NCBI GenBank assembly: GCA_030731635.1
Contig: JANQTR010000021.1
Span: 1-7,520, forward strand
Source: Erythrobacter sp.
GTDB lineage: Bacteria; Pseudomonadota; Alphaproteobacteria; Sphingomonadales; Sphingomonadaceae
Length of the DNA: 7,520 nucleotides
Direction of reading: 5' to 3'
Shown here piece after piece: positions 1 through 6,677 of this stretch (position 1 is its first letter; the number at the start of each line of letters is the position of its first letter). Under the pieces are notes generated by a model, which was not told where the DNA came from, did not search any database, and worked only from the letters and a program-made list of their open reading frames with translations. The position numbers and the translations under genes were made by a program.

Positions 1-532
1 ACATGTCGCGGGCGATCGGCAGGCCGAAGCCGCCGCAGACCACGTCGCCCAGGAAATCGAGCAGGACGTAATCAAAGCCCCAATCGTGGAAGCCCAGTTT
101 TTCGAGCAGTTCGAAGCCGTGAATGATCCCGCGACCACCACATCCGCGCCCGACTTCGGGGCCGCCGAGTTCCATCGCAAACACGCCGTCACGCTGGAAG
201 CACACATCTTCGATGCGGACTTCTTCGCCAGCGGCTTTTTTCTTGGATGATGTTTCGATGATCGTCGGGCAGCTCTTGCCGCCGAACAGCAGGCTGGTGG
301 TGTCCGATTTGGGATCACAACCGATCAGCAACACGCGCTTGCCCTGCTGGGCCATCATGTAGCTGAGGTTCGACAGCGCAAAGCTCTTGCCCGAACCGCC
401 CTTGCCATAGATCGCAATGACCTGCGTTTCGCTTTTCACTTCGCCGGTGTGCACCGGATCGGGCTCGTGGCTGGCTTCTTCGCGCAGGCTTGCGACTTGA
501 TCGGCGAGAGTTCGGGTATCGAGCACAGACAT
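1..532 (-). CDS. bchX: Chlorophyllide a reductase iron protein subunit X, N-terminal part (cut by window edge)
   Basis: This is the ATP-dependent electron donor of chlorophyllide a oxidoreductase (BchXYZ), a nitrogenase-like enzyme that reduces the C7-C8 bond of ring B on the way to bacteriochlorophyllide a in the cytoplasm. The 177 visible residues show the NifH/BchL/BchX hallmarks: a P-loop GKGGSGKS at residues 43-50, the switch segment GCDPKSDTT at 71-79, and the two cysteines expected to bind the subunit-bridging 4Fe-4S cluster, Cys131 (GRGCGGRG) and Cys166 (VVCGGFG). Their 35-residue spacing equals that of NifH. About half of the usual ~330 residues lie beyond the left edge. The ATG shares one base with the bchC stop (TAATG), which suggests translational coupling and a bchC-bchX operon, probably continuing into bchYZ. 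The ~35-residue extension before the P-loop is typical of BchX rather than BchL. Identification is firm. Confidence 0.96.
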   Translation of the reverse strand, partial: MSVLDTRTLADQVASLREEASHEPDPVHTGEVKSETQVIAIYGKGGSGKSFALSNLSYMMAQQGKRVLLIGCDPKSDTTSLLFGGKSCPTIIETSSKKKAAGEEVRIEDVCFQRDGVFAMELGGPEVGRGCGGRGIIHGFELLEKLGFHDWGFDYVLLDFLGDVVCGGFGLPIARDM

Positions 533-1479
533 TAATATTCGCTCCAATCGAGAACCATCTTCAGACAGTCGGGGTCATTGAAGGCCTGCGGATAGGCCTC
601 CGTCGCTTCATCGGCAGGGCGCCGATTGGTGATCAGTCCGGCAAGTCCAAGCTTGCCGTTTTCAATCAGCATGCGGGTTTGCGTGAGATCGGCGGGCTGC
701 CATTCAGCGGCCACGCGGAAATGCGCTTCTTTCATGAAAGCTGCCGGGAAGGCGAAGCTGACACGTTCGGAATAAAACCCGGCGAGCACGATTTCCCCGC
801 CTTTGGCGAGACGCATGATCAGCGAATCAATCAGCCCGGCATCGCCGCTGGCATCATAGATCGCGTGATAATCGCGCCGCTCGTCCGCAGCCGGATCGAT
901 GACGCTATAGCCAGCTGCGCCGGTGCGGCGGGCGGGGTTGGTTTCCCACACGGTCGGCGCTTTGCCGCCCAATGCCAGCGTCAACCGCGCCAGCAAGCGG
1001 CCAAGCACGCCGTGGCCGATAATCAGGTCAGGCAGCGAGCCACCCTTGGCCAAACCGCCATTGATCGCATGGAGCGCTGTGGCAGCCAGTGCGCACAGGA
1101 CACCCGAATCGCCGAGCGTTTCAGGAATGGGAATGGCGCGCGCCGAAGGCACGATCACCCGCTTGGCTGTGCCACCGAACAATCCGCGCGCATCGGTGTA
1201 GCAATTGGCCCCAGGCACAAACACCCAGTCGCCGATCCGCCCGCGGGCGTCTGCGCCAGCGTCGGTGATCCGGCCGACAGATTCGTAACCAGGTACCAGC
1301 GGGTATCCGAGGCCGGGGAAGGGCGGCATCCGCCCGGTCCACAACAGCTTTTCGGTGCCGGTGCTGATTCCGCTGAAAGCGATTTCAACGACGACATCCG
1401 ATGCATCCACCGGCTTCATCTCAAGCGAACGCAGCGCCAGGCGCTGCGGTGCTTCGAGAATGACGGCCAGTGTATTCAT
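532..1479 (-). CDS. bchC: 3-hydroxyethyl bacteriochlorophyllide a dehydrogenase (BchC)
   Basis: BchC oxidises the C3 hydroxyethyl group of 3-(1-hydroxyethyl) bacteriochlorophyllide a to the acetyl group found in bacteriochlorophyllide a. The 315-residue product belongs to the medium-chain dehydrogenase family and has the usual BchC length. The N-terminal part carries the BchC-like stretch SGISTGTEKLLWTGRMP (residues 36-52) followed by PGLGYPLVPGYESVG (55-69). The nucleotide-binding turn is GHGVLGR at 155-161. The ATG at 1479 is preceded by GGGGGAG, ending about 9 bases upstream, a good ribosome-binding site. The gene lies between crtF and bchX, matching the conserved crtF-bchCXYZ order of purple bacteria, and its stop overlaps the bchX start. 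A separate promoter upstream with a PpsR-type palindrome suggests transcription apart from, or in addition to, readthrough from crtF. Confidence 0.96.
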   Translation of the reverse strand: MNTLAVILEAPQRLALRSLEMKPVDASDVVVEIAFSGISTGTEKLLWTGRMPPFPGLGYPLVPGYESVGRITDAGADARGRIGDWVFVPGANCYTDARGLFGGTAKRVIVPSARAIPIPETLGDSGVLCALAATALHAINGGLAKGGSLPDLIIGHGVLGRLLARLTLALGGKAPTVWETNPARRTGAAGYSVIDPAADERRDYHAIYDASGDAGLIDSLIMRLAKGGEIVLAGFYSERVSFAFPAAFMKEAHFRVAAEWQPADLTQTRMLIENGKLGLAGLITNRRPADEATEAYPQAFNDPDCLKMVLDWSEY

Positions 1480-1556
1480 CGGTTCGGTCTCCCCCGAAGG
1501 TATTTCGCGACGCTGCCACCGAGTCGAAAACTCCGCAGCTGCGTTCTCCCGAGTGT

Positions 1557-1597
1557 TTGCTACGCCTTACGCAATTCACTGTCAAATTTTTTGGACA
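1557..1597 (-). promoter_or_regulatory. Putative bchC promoter with PpsR/CrtJ-type operator
   Basis: The 126-base gap between crtF and bchC contains TGTCAAATTTTTTGGACA at 1580-1597, an exact TGT-N12-ACA palindrome, the consensus of PpsR/CrtJ, the redox- and light-responsive repressor of photosynthesis genes. Read leftwards, one arm supplies a perfect -35 TTGACA (1585-1580). A poor -10, TAGCAA (1562-1557), follows after 17 bases, about 75 bases before the bchC start. An operator lying over the -35 would block polymerase. The palindrome is seen directly; the binding protein is inferred, since no ppsR gene is in this window. Confidence 0.72.
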
Positions 1598-1605
1598 AGT
1601 TTCCG

Positions 1606-2730
1606 TCAGGCGCGCGCAATGATGATGCTTGCGTTGACCGGTTGCGCAGTTGCGACAGTCCGAGCCGAGGAAAAGCCTGCTGCGCGCAGCATCGCGATGA
1701 TTTCTGCCGGGCTGCGCGGGCGGCCGGATCCCATCGCCCATAGATAGAGCCCGAAAAACGCCTCTCCCATCGGCTCTGCACCGGGGATGCGGGCCATGGG
1801 TTCGGCGATCAGCAGGCGCGCGCCGGGGGCCAGGCTTTTGCGGATATTGCAGAGCAGGGCTTGCGCGGGGGCATCATCGTGATCGTGCAGGATGCGGATC
1901 AGCGACACCATGTCATAGCCTTGTGGTATGGAATCGTTGAAGAAATTCCCCGGATGCGCAGTGATTCGCGCCTCTCCCACGCTTTCTGCCAGCACGCGCC
2001 GCCCAGTATCCACAACTTCCGGCAGATCGAACAGGCCGAGGTCGAGATGCGGATGGGCGGAGCCAATCGCACGCAGAAACGCGCCGTGCCCGCCGCCGAC
2101 ATCCAACAGCCGCTGCACGCCCCGGAACGGCATCGAAGCCAGCACCTCATCAGCAACAAAATGCTGCGAGGCGGCCATCAGCTGCGAATATTCGGCTGTG
2201 TCCTCCCCGCGCTCGGTCGCGCCGTGCAGCGCGCCGGCATAGGTCCAGAACCGCGACAGCGCCGTCGGCTCCCCCCGGTCGGCCCGCAGCAACGCCAGCG
2301 GATCGGCGAGATCGGTATAGAGCAGGCGGTGATGCCGCACCATCGCCTGCACACCGGGATTGGCAGCGAATACAGCGCCTTGTTCGCCCAGCATCCATTG
2401 ATCAGGCGCGACTTCTTCGGACAGCATCATCGGCCGTCCGGCCCGCAGCAGAGTCAGCGCTGCGCCTTCGCTCAGGGCCATGCGGGCGGCGACGTCGATG
2501 TGGCCGACAGGGTCGCCCTTGAGTATGTCGAACAGCCCGCCTTCGACATAGGCGCGCAGCACCTGCGAATAGGCAAAGCCCGCCAGCAGATCAAACGCGG
2601 CATCGGCGCGGCTGCGGGCGATCCAGCGGATCAGCGGCAAGCGCGCGGCCCAATATTGGAAGCGCGGATTGGCAAACACCGCGTTGCGGCGGGTGACATA
2701 GCCGATTCGGAAGGTGGCCCATGTGCTCAC
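1606..2730 (-). CDS. crtF: Demethylspheroidene / hydroxyneurosporene O-methyltransferase
   Basis: CrtF transfers a methyl group from S-adenosylmethionine to the tertiary 1-hydroxyl made by CrtC, giving 1-methoxy carotenoids of the spheroidene/spirilloxanthin route. The 374-residue product has a helical N-terminal dimerisation part (about 40-170) and a Rossmann methyltransferase part. The SAM motif LLDVGGGHGAF is at 208-218, GNFFNDSIPQGYDMV at 261-275, the family's LHDHDD with the likely catalytic histidine at 281-286, and LLIAEPM at 306-312. I chose GTG at 2730. The frame is open further upstream, but a longer start would run through the shared crtF-crtD promoter region and into crtD, and 374 residues suits the family. 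No strong ribosome-binding site precedes this GTG. The gene is divergent from crtD with the operator between them, and bchC follows 126 bases downstream. Confidence 0.93.
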   Translation of the reverse strand: MSTWATFRIGYVTRRNAVFANPRFQYWAARLPLIRWIARSRADAAFDLLAGFAYSQVLRAYVEGGLFDILKGDPVGHIDVAARMALSEGAALTLLRAGRPMMLSEEVAPDQWMLGEQGAVFAANPGVQAMVRHHRLLYTDLADPLALLRADRGEPTALSRFWTYAGALHGATERGEDTAEYSQLMAASQHFVADEVLASMPFRGVQRLLDVGGGHGAFLRAIGSAHPHLDLGLFDLPEVVDTGRRVLAESVGEARITAHPGNFFNDSIPQGYDMVSLIRILHDHDDAPAQALLCNIRKSLAPGARLLIAEPMARIPGAEPMGEAFFGLYLWAMGSGRPRSPAEIIAMLRAAGFSSARTVATAQPVNASIIIARA

Positions 2731-2768
2731 TCGGACGCGCTCACTCTGAGGATGCTCTTTGGACCATA

Positions 2769-2786
2769 TGTCTAAATAATTGGACA
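2769..2786. promoter_or_regulatory. PpsR/CrtJ-type operator between crtF and crtD
   Basis: The 18-base sequence TGTCTAAATAATTGGACA fits TGT-N12-ACA exactly, with perfect outer arms TGTC and GACA. It lies in the 109-base divergent region, 39 bases before the crtF start and 53 before the crtD start, so one bound repressor could control both carotenoid transcription units. Its right arm TTGGACA is identical to that of the bchC operator, which supports a shared regulator. That this regulator is PpsR is inferred from the motif and the pathway. Confidence 0.78.
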
Positions 2787-2805
2787 GATGCGTGCGTAAC
2801 GTCAA
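2776..2805 (-). promoter_or_regulatory. Putative crtF promoter
   Basis: Reading leftwards, TTGACG (2805-2800, five of six matches to the -35 consensus) is followed after 18 bases by AATTAT (2781-2776, four of six matches to the -10 consensus). The -10 lies inside the TGT-N12-ACA palindrome, so repressor binding would occlude it. The transcript would start about 35 to 40 bases before the GTG at 2730. This is a consensus match only. Confidence 0.4.
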
Positions 2806-2806
2806 T

Positions 2807-2812
2807 GATAAT
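2807..2812 (+). promoter_or_regulatory. Putative crtD -10 element
   Basis: GATAAT matches TATAAT at five of six positions. No convincing -35 sits 16-18 bases upstream; that region is the right end of the palindrome. Transcription would begin near 2819, so ATG 2822 would be almost leaderless, while GTG 2840 would have a ~20-base leader containing a ribosome-binding site. Confidence 0.35.
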
Positions 2813-2827
2813 TGCGGATGAATGACG

Positions 2828-2833
2828 AGGGGA
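2828..2833 (+). promoter_or_regulatory. Ribosome-binding site that favours GTG 2840 as crtD start
   Basis: AGGGGA lies 6 bases before GTG 2840, ideal Shine-Dalgarno spacing. It falls inside the coding sequence if ATG 2822 is used, and that ATG has no comparable site before it. This is the reason for choosing the GTG. Confidence 0.5.
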
Positions 2834-2839
2834 AGACGG

Positions 2840-4405
2840 GTGAATGCGCGAGTCGCCGTCATCGGTGCAGGGATTGGCGGGCTGACCAGCGCCGCGCTGC
2901 TGGCGGCGCGCGGGGCGGATGTTACCGTATTCGAAAAAGAAAGCTGGGTCGGCGGCAAGGCGCGCCGCGTGGCGGTCGATGGCGCCGAAATTGACGGCGG
3001 CCCCACCGTGTTCACCTATCGCAATGTGTTCGACACCGTGTTCGATGCCTGCGGGGCGCGGCTGGAAGACCATGTGACCATCGCTCAGGCGGAAGTGATC
3101 GCGCGCCATGCCTGGGGGCCGGATGAACGGCTTGACCTGTTTGCCGATCCGGAACGCAGTGAAGATGCCGTGGGCGATTTCGCCGGGGCGCAGGCGGCGC
3201 GCGGATACCGCAATTTCCGCCTTGAGGCTGAGCGCATTTTCAACGTGCTCGAAGACCCGTTCCTGCGCGGCGACAAGGCCAGCACACCCTTGCCGATGAT
3301 GTGGCGGATCGGGCCGTGGAAGCTGGGCGATATGCTGGCGATGCGCCCGTTCGATGGCATGTGGAACGCGCTCGGCGGCCATTTCAAAGACCCCCGCTTG
3401 CAGCAATTGTTCGGCCGTTACGCCACCTATTGCGGATCATCGCCCTTTGCTGCGCCCGCTACGTTGATGCTGATCGCCCATGTCGAGGCGCAGGGCGTGT
3501 GGGTGATCGAGGGCGGCATTCACGCGCTGGCCAAGGCGCTGGCGGGGCTGGCGCAGCGGCAGGGCGCGCGCGTCCGCTGCGATGCGGCGGTGTCTGAAAT
3601 CCTCACCCACAATGGCCGGGCCAGCGGGGTGCGGCTGGCAAACGGTGAGGTGATCCCCGCCGATATCGTGATCTGCAACGGCGATCCTGCTGCGATTGCC
3701 ACTGCGCGGTTTGGCGCGGGCGCGGCCAAGGCTGTCCCGCCGCTGCCGCCGGCCAAACGCTCGCTATCGGCATTGGTGTGGTACGCCCATGCCGAGACCA
3801 GCGGGTTCGACCTGTCGCACCACAACGTGTTTTTCTCGCCCGAATACGCCCGCGAATTCCGCGAGATTGCGGCGGGCAGCACCCCGTCCGATCCCACCGT
3901 CTATGTTTGCGCGATTGATCGCGGCGCGCATGCCAGCGCCGCCCCGCTGCACGGCACGCGCGAACGCATCCAGATCATCGTCAATGCGCCCGCCAATGGC
4001 GATACCCATGCCTATACACCCGAGGAGAGAGCCCGATGCACCCACGCCATGATGGCCACGCTGAAGCGCTGCGTCCAGAAGCTCGAGGATCCCATGCCGC
4101 ATCAACTGATGACCCCGCAGGATTGGGAGGGATTGTTCCCAGCCACGGGCGGCGCCCTTTATGGCAGAGCGTCGCACGGCTGGGCGGCCTCTTTCCAGCG
4201 GCAGGGGCCGCGCACCCGTCTGCCCGGTCTTTACTGCACGGGCGGGGCGACCCATCCGGCGGCTGGGGTGCCCATGGCAGCCTTGTCCGGGCAGCTGGCA
4301 GCGCGGGTAATCGGACAGGACCTCGTTTCGATGAAGACATCCCAGCCGGTGGCTACAGCTGGTGGTATGTCGATGCCATCAGCGAGGACGGGCAGCACGG
4401 GCTGA
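2840..4405 (+). CDS. crtD: Carotenoid 3,4-desaturase (methoxyneurosporene dehydrogenase, CrtD)
   Basis: CrtD is a membrane-associated FAD enzyme that introduces the C3,4 double bond into 1-hydroxy or 1-methoxy acyclic carotenoids. The 521-residue product belongs to the CrtI/CrtD phytoene-desaturase-type amine oxidoreductases. It has the N-terminal dinucleotide fold GAGIGG (residues 9-14) ending in VFEKE, then GGKARR and DGGPTVFTYR. The C-terminal FAD signature is GLYCTGGATHPAAGVPMAAL, from residue 463. Start: GTG 2840 has a well-placed AGGGGA; ATG 2822 would add six residues and cannot be excluded. Roughly the last 25 codons (from 4331) are probably unconstrained at the protein level, because the same bases encode the family-like N-terminus of CrtC in the frame one base back. 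Divergent from crtF across a shared operator; co-transcribed with crtC. Confidence 0.93.
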   Translation: MNARVAVIGAGIGGLTSAALLAARGADVTVFEKESWVGGKARRVAVDGAEIDGGPTVFTYRNVFDTVFDACGARLEDHVTIAQAEVIARHAWGPDERLDLFADPERSEDAVGDFAGAQAARGYRNFRLEAERIFNVLEDPFLRGDKASTPLPMMWRIGPWKLGDMLAMRPFDGMWNALGGHFKDPRLQQLFGRYATYCGSSPFAAPATLMLIAHVEAQGVWVIEGGIHALAKALAGLAQRQGARVRCDAAVSEILTHNGRASGVRLANGEVIPADIVICNGDPAAIATARFGAGAAKAVPPLPPAKRSLSALVWYAHAETSGFDLSHHNVFFSPEYAREFREIAAGSTPSDPTVYVCAIDRGAHASAAPLHGTRERIQIIVNAPANGDTHAYTPEERARCTHAMMATLKRCVQKLEDPMPHQLMTPQDWEGLFPATGGALYGRASHGWAASFQRQGPRTRLPGLYCTGGATHPAAGVPMAALSGQLAARVIGQDLVSMKTSQPVATAGGMSMPSARTGSTG

Positions 4406-5244
4406 CGATCATCGCCTTTCTGGGCAGCGTATTTTCGCCCTATTACAAGCGCAGCGGGCGGGGCGATCCGCTTAACCACAGCTCGCTCAACGTCGCGCTC
4501 TACGGCCCGCAGGCACGCTGGGCGATGACCGAGCGGGGCAGCGGCGCAGTGGCGCGCGATGCCAGCAATCTGCTGATCGGGCCAAGTTCTGTGCGCTGGG
4601 ATGGCGAGGCGCTGACGATTGATATCGTGGAGGGCGATTCGCGGCTGTTCGTGCCGTGGCAGCGCCCGGTGGTGGGGCGGGTGCGGGTCTTCCCCGAGGC
4701 TCTCAATCGCGTGGCCTTTGCGCTCGATGCCCACGAAAACCACATCTGGCACTGCCTCGCCCCGCGCGCGCGGATCGAAGTGGAGATGGATTCGCCGGGC
4801 ATTTCGTGGAGCGGGAAGGCCTATCTCGATCACAATCGCGGGGCTGAACCGTTGGAGAAAGGCTTCAACACCTGGCACTGGTCACGCGCACACCTGAAGG
4901 AAGGCGCGCTGGTATGTTACGAAGGCGAACGCGGCGATGGCTCGCTGTTTGCCAGCGCTCTGCGGTTCGGCAAGGACGGTGTGCCCGAACCGGTCGATCT
5001 GCCGCCGATTGCGCAGCTGCCCAGCAGCAAGTGGGGCGTAGGCCGCCGCACCCGGTCGGACATCGGCGTGGCCGAAGTGCGCCGGACGTGGGAGGACACC
5101 CCCTTCTACGCCCGCAGCGAACTCGCCTCACGCTTTCTGGGGGAGGAAGTGGTGGCGGTGCAGGAAAGCCTCGACATGCAGCGATTTTCATCGCCGATCG
5201 TGCAGTTCATGCTGCCTTACAGGATGCCGCGGCGGAAGGGGTAG
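4036..5244 (+). CDS. crtC: Carotenoid 1,2-hydratase (hydroxyneurosporene synthase, CrtC); start unresolved
   Basis: CrtC adds water across the terminal C1,2 double bond of acyclic carotenoids (neurosporene, lycopene), producing the hydroxyl that CrtF methylates. CrtC-like sequence starts at GPRFDEDIPAGGYSWWYVD (codon at 4318) and continues through IIAFLGSVFSPYY, NHSSLNVALYG, WAMTERG, GPSSVRWDG, FNTWHWSRA and YARSELASRF to the stop at 5244. The coordinates give the outer limit: ATG 4036 has a strong AGGAG 8 bases upstream, but using it means about 94 residues that look like an out-of-frame reading of crtD and a 370-base overlap. Other in-frame options are TTG 4123 and CTG 4402. The CTG forms a 4-base CTGA overlap with the crtD stop and gives a 280-residue protein, close to the short Rhodobacter-type CrtC as I recall it, but omits the GPRFD segment. 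The product is firm; the start is not. Confidence 0.88.
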   Translation: MHPRHDGHAEALRPEARGSHAASTDDPAGLGGIVPSHGRRPLWQSVARLGGLFPAAGAAHPSARSLLHGRGDPSGGWGAHGSLVRAAGSAGNRTGPRFDEDIPAGGYSWWYVDAISEDGQHGLTIIAFLGSVFSPYYKRSGRGDPLNHSSLNVALYGPQARWAMTERGSGAVARDASNLLIGPSSVRWDGEALTIDIVEGDSRLFVPWQRPVVGRVRVFPEALNRVAFALDAHENHIWHCLAPRARIEVEMDSPGISWSGKAYLDHNRGAEPLEKGFNTWHWSRAHLKEGALVCYEGERGDGSLFASALRFGKDGVPEPVDLPPIAQLPSSKWGVGRRTRSDIGVAEVRRTWEDTPFYARSELASRFLGEEVVAVQESLDMQRFSSPIVQFMLPYRMPRRKG

Positions 5245-5256
5245 CGCCAGCGGCTG

Positions 5257-6618
5257 TCACTCCTGCCATTCGTCAGACGTGCAGGCGAACAGGCCTTCGA
5301 CCGCATTGGGTGTGACGTAACGCATTTTGGGCGCATATTCGCCCATCACCTCGGCGATTTTATCGTCGCTCGGAATGTTCTGGATCGCCTGGTCGAAACC
5401 GGGTCGGGCCAGCATGTGGCGGATTTGCAGCACGGCGACATCGGGATCGAAGATGCCATCGCCATCATCGGCCACCGGTAACCATTGCATGCCGCATTCG
5501 GGCCGGGCGTTGCGCGGGCGGTCTTTCGCCTTGGAAATGACGATGGTGTAATACCCTTGCGCATCGACCGGAATTTCCTCGTCGAAGACGCAGTCATTTA
5601 CGCGGGTGTTGGCAAAGCTCTGGTTGGAACACACCGACCAGTAACGCAGCTGGCCCTGGCCCATTGTTGCATCGCCCCCGCGTGTGCGCGGGGTGGTTGG
5701 CGCTTTGGCGCGCAGGATCGCAACCGGGCCGAACCGCAGGTTGAGGATGGTTCGGATATAATTGTTGTCGGGATTGGGGTAGAATCCGCCTTCGCTGCGG
5801 CGCGCGGCGGGCGCAAATTCGCCGGTGTAGATCCCGATCAGGCTCGGCCGGTCTAACTGGATATGCCAGCGCGGATCGGGCTGCGCGGGCCAAGTGTCAG
5901 GCTTTCCAGGCTGGCTGGTCAATTGGCGATATTGCGCGACCGGGATGCCAAGCGCGGCAACATTCAATAGCGGCTGCTGCGCTGCATTGAGCGCCTTGCA
6001 GGCCGCCGCGCCGCGCAATTGAGCGCCATCTGCCATGGTCAACACCGGTTTGGGCAGGCTGGTGCCCCCGCTTACGGGGGTTGCGGCATCATTGGCATAG
6101 ATGCGGTAGAGGACCGCTTGCTGGCCGGGGCCATATTGGGGCGCGTTCAGCACCTGCCGCTGCGCGCCGGGAAGCGCGATCCCTTCGGCCAGCGCGCCGG
6201 TTGCGGGGGCATCGACAATATCAACGCTGTAACCGCGCTTGGTCGCGGTGCGATCCGCGCCGGGCCGAAACGGGTTGGTCGCGCCCGGTCGCGGAGCGAT
6301 CAGATAATCGGCCAGCGCTTCAATCGGGCGGCCTGCCGCATCATAGCTGATGAAGCTCATATAACGCGAATGCGGGAAATCCCCTTCAAGCCGCAAAGTC
6401 GCGCCTTCGGGGACTGTGAAGAAAGCCGACCAGTAAAACGTGTTCGCATCGGGATAGGCAAGGTTGATGTAGGGATCGCCGCTGAACGGACCGCGCGCCC
6501 AGAAACAGGTGCGCGGGCCGGGGATGCCGACTGTGTCGGCAGCCGGGTCGGCGGCGCGTGCCGGAGCCTGCGTAAACGCCATCATTGCGGCGGCGGAAAT
6601 AGCGGCGATAGTCTTCAT
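5257..6618 (-). CDS. Secreted protein of unknown function with six cysteines
   Basis: I do not recognise a characterised function. The 453-residue product begins with a Sec signal peptide: MKT, a hydrophobic stretch to about residue 17, then an ARA signal-peptidase I site near 20-22, so it should be periplasmic or outside the cell. Six cysteines remain after cleavage (38, 207, 330, 343, 375, 446), an even number compatible with disulfides. The body looks beta-rich. Recognisable blocks are YPDANTFYWSAFFTVPEGA (55-73) followed by PHSRYMSF, and a C-terminal block with DAQGYYTIVIS (352-362), DRPRNA and WLPV. These recall uncharacterised proteins loosely resembling the DUF1254/DUF1214 group, but I cannot confirm membership. 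ATG 6618 is preceded by AAAGG six bases upstream; extending the frame upstream would destroy the signal peptide. It converges on crtC with 12 bases between stops and is divergent from the CRP/FNR-type gene. Confidence 0.82.
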   Translation of the reverse strand: MKTIAAISAAAMMAFTQAPARAADPAADTVGIPGPRTCFWARGPFSGDPYINLAYPDANTFYWSAFFTVPEGATLRLEGDFPHSRYMSFISYDAAGRPIEALADYLIAPRPGATNPFRPGADRTATKRGYSVDIVDAPATGALAEGIALPGAQRQVLNAPQYGPGQQAVLYRIYANDAATPVSGGTSLPKPVLTMADGAQLRGAAACKALNAAQQPLLNVAALGIPVAQYRQLTSQPGKPDTWPAQPDPRWHIQLDRPSLIGIYTGEFAPAARRSEGGFYPNPDNNYIRTILNLRFGPVAILRAKAPTTPRTRGGDATMGQGQLRYWSVCSNQSFANTRVNDCVFDEEIPVDAQGYYTIVISKAKDRPRNARPECGMQWLPVADDGDGIFDPDVAVLQIRHMLARPGFDQAIQNIPSDDKIAEVMGEYAPKMRYVTPNAVEGLFACTSDEWQE

Positions 6619-6677
6619 CACTGGCCTTTCGATCCTCAACTCTGACACCGCTTGTAGCAGGCAGCAAAAGGACCAAT

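Noticed and set aside
490..1743. Long plus-strand open frame of 417 codons opposite bchC
   Set aside because: It lies antisense to the well-identified bchC and the crtF 3' end; its Arg/Gly/Ala-rich translation has no recognisable domain, as expected opposite a GC-rich gene.
1861..2775. Plus-strand open frame of 304 codons opposite crtF
   Set aside because: It is antisense to crtF, whose methyltransferase motifs are clear; the composition (Gln, His, Arg, Gly) is typical of a mirror frame.
2731..3015. Upstream extension of crtF to a 469-residue protein
   Set aside because: It would run through the operator and antisense to the crtD start; family length and motifs are satisfied from GTG 2730.
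2741..3406. Minus-strand open frame of 221 codons opposite the start of crtD
   Set aside because: It crosses the crtF-crtD promoter region and is antisense to the FAD-binding part of crtD; no domain is recognisable.
4036..4405. Programmed -1 frameshift joining CrtD to CrtC
   Set aside because: I found no slippery heptamer followed by an obvious stem or pseudoknot in the overlap, and CrtD reaches its own stop soon after its last conserved motif.
4231..4878. Minus-strand open frame of 215 codons opposite the crtD end and crtC
   Set aside because: It is a mirror frame of two identified genes without motifs.
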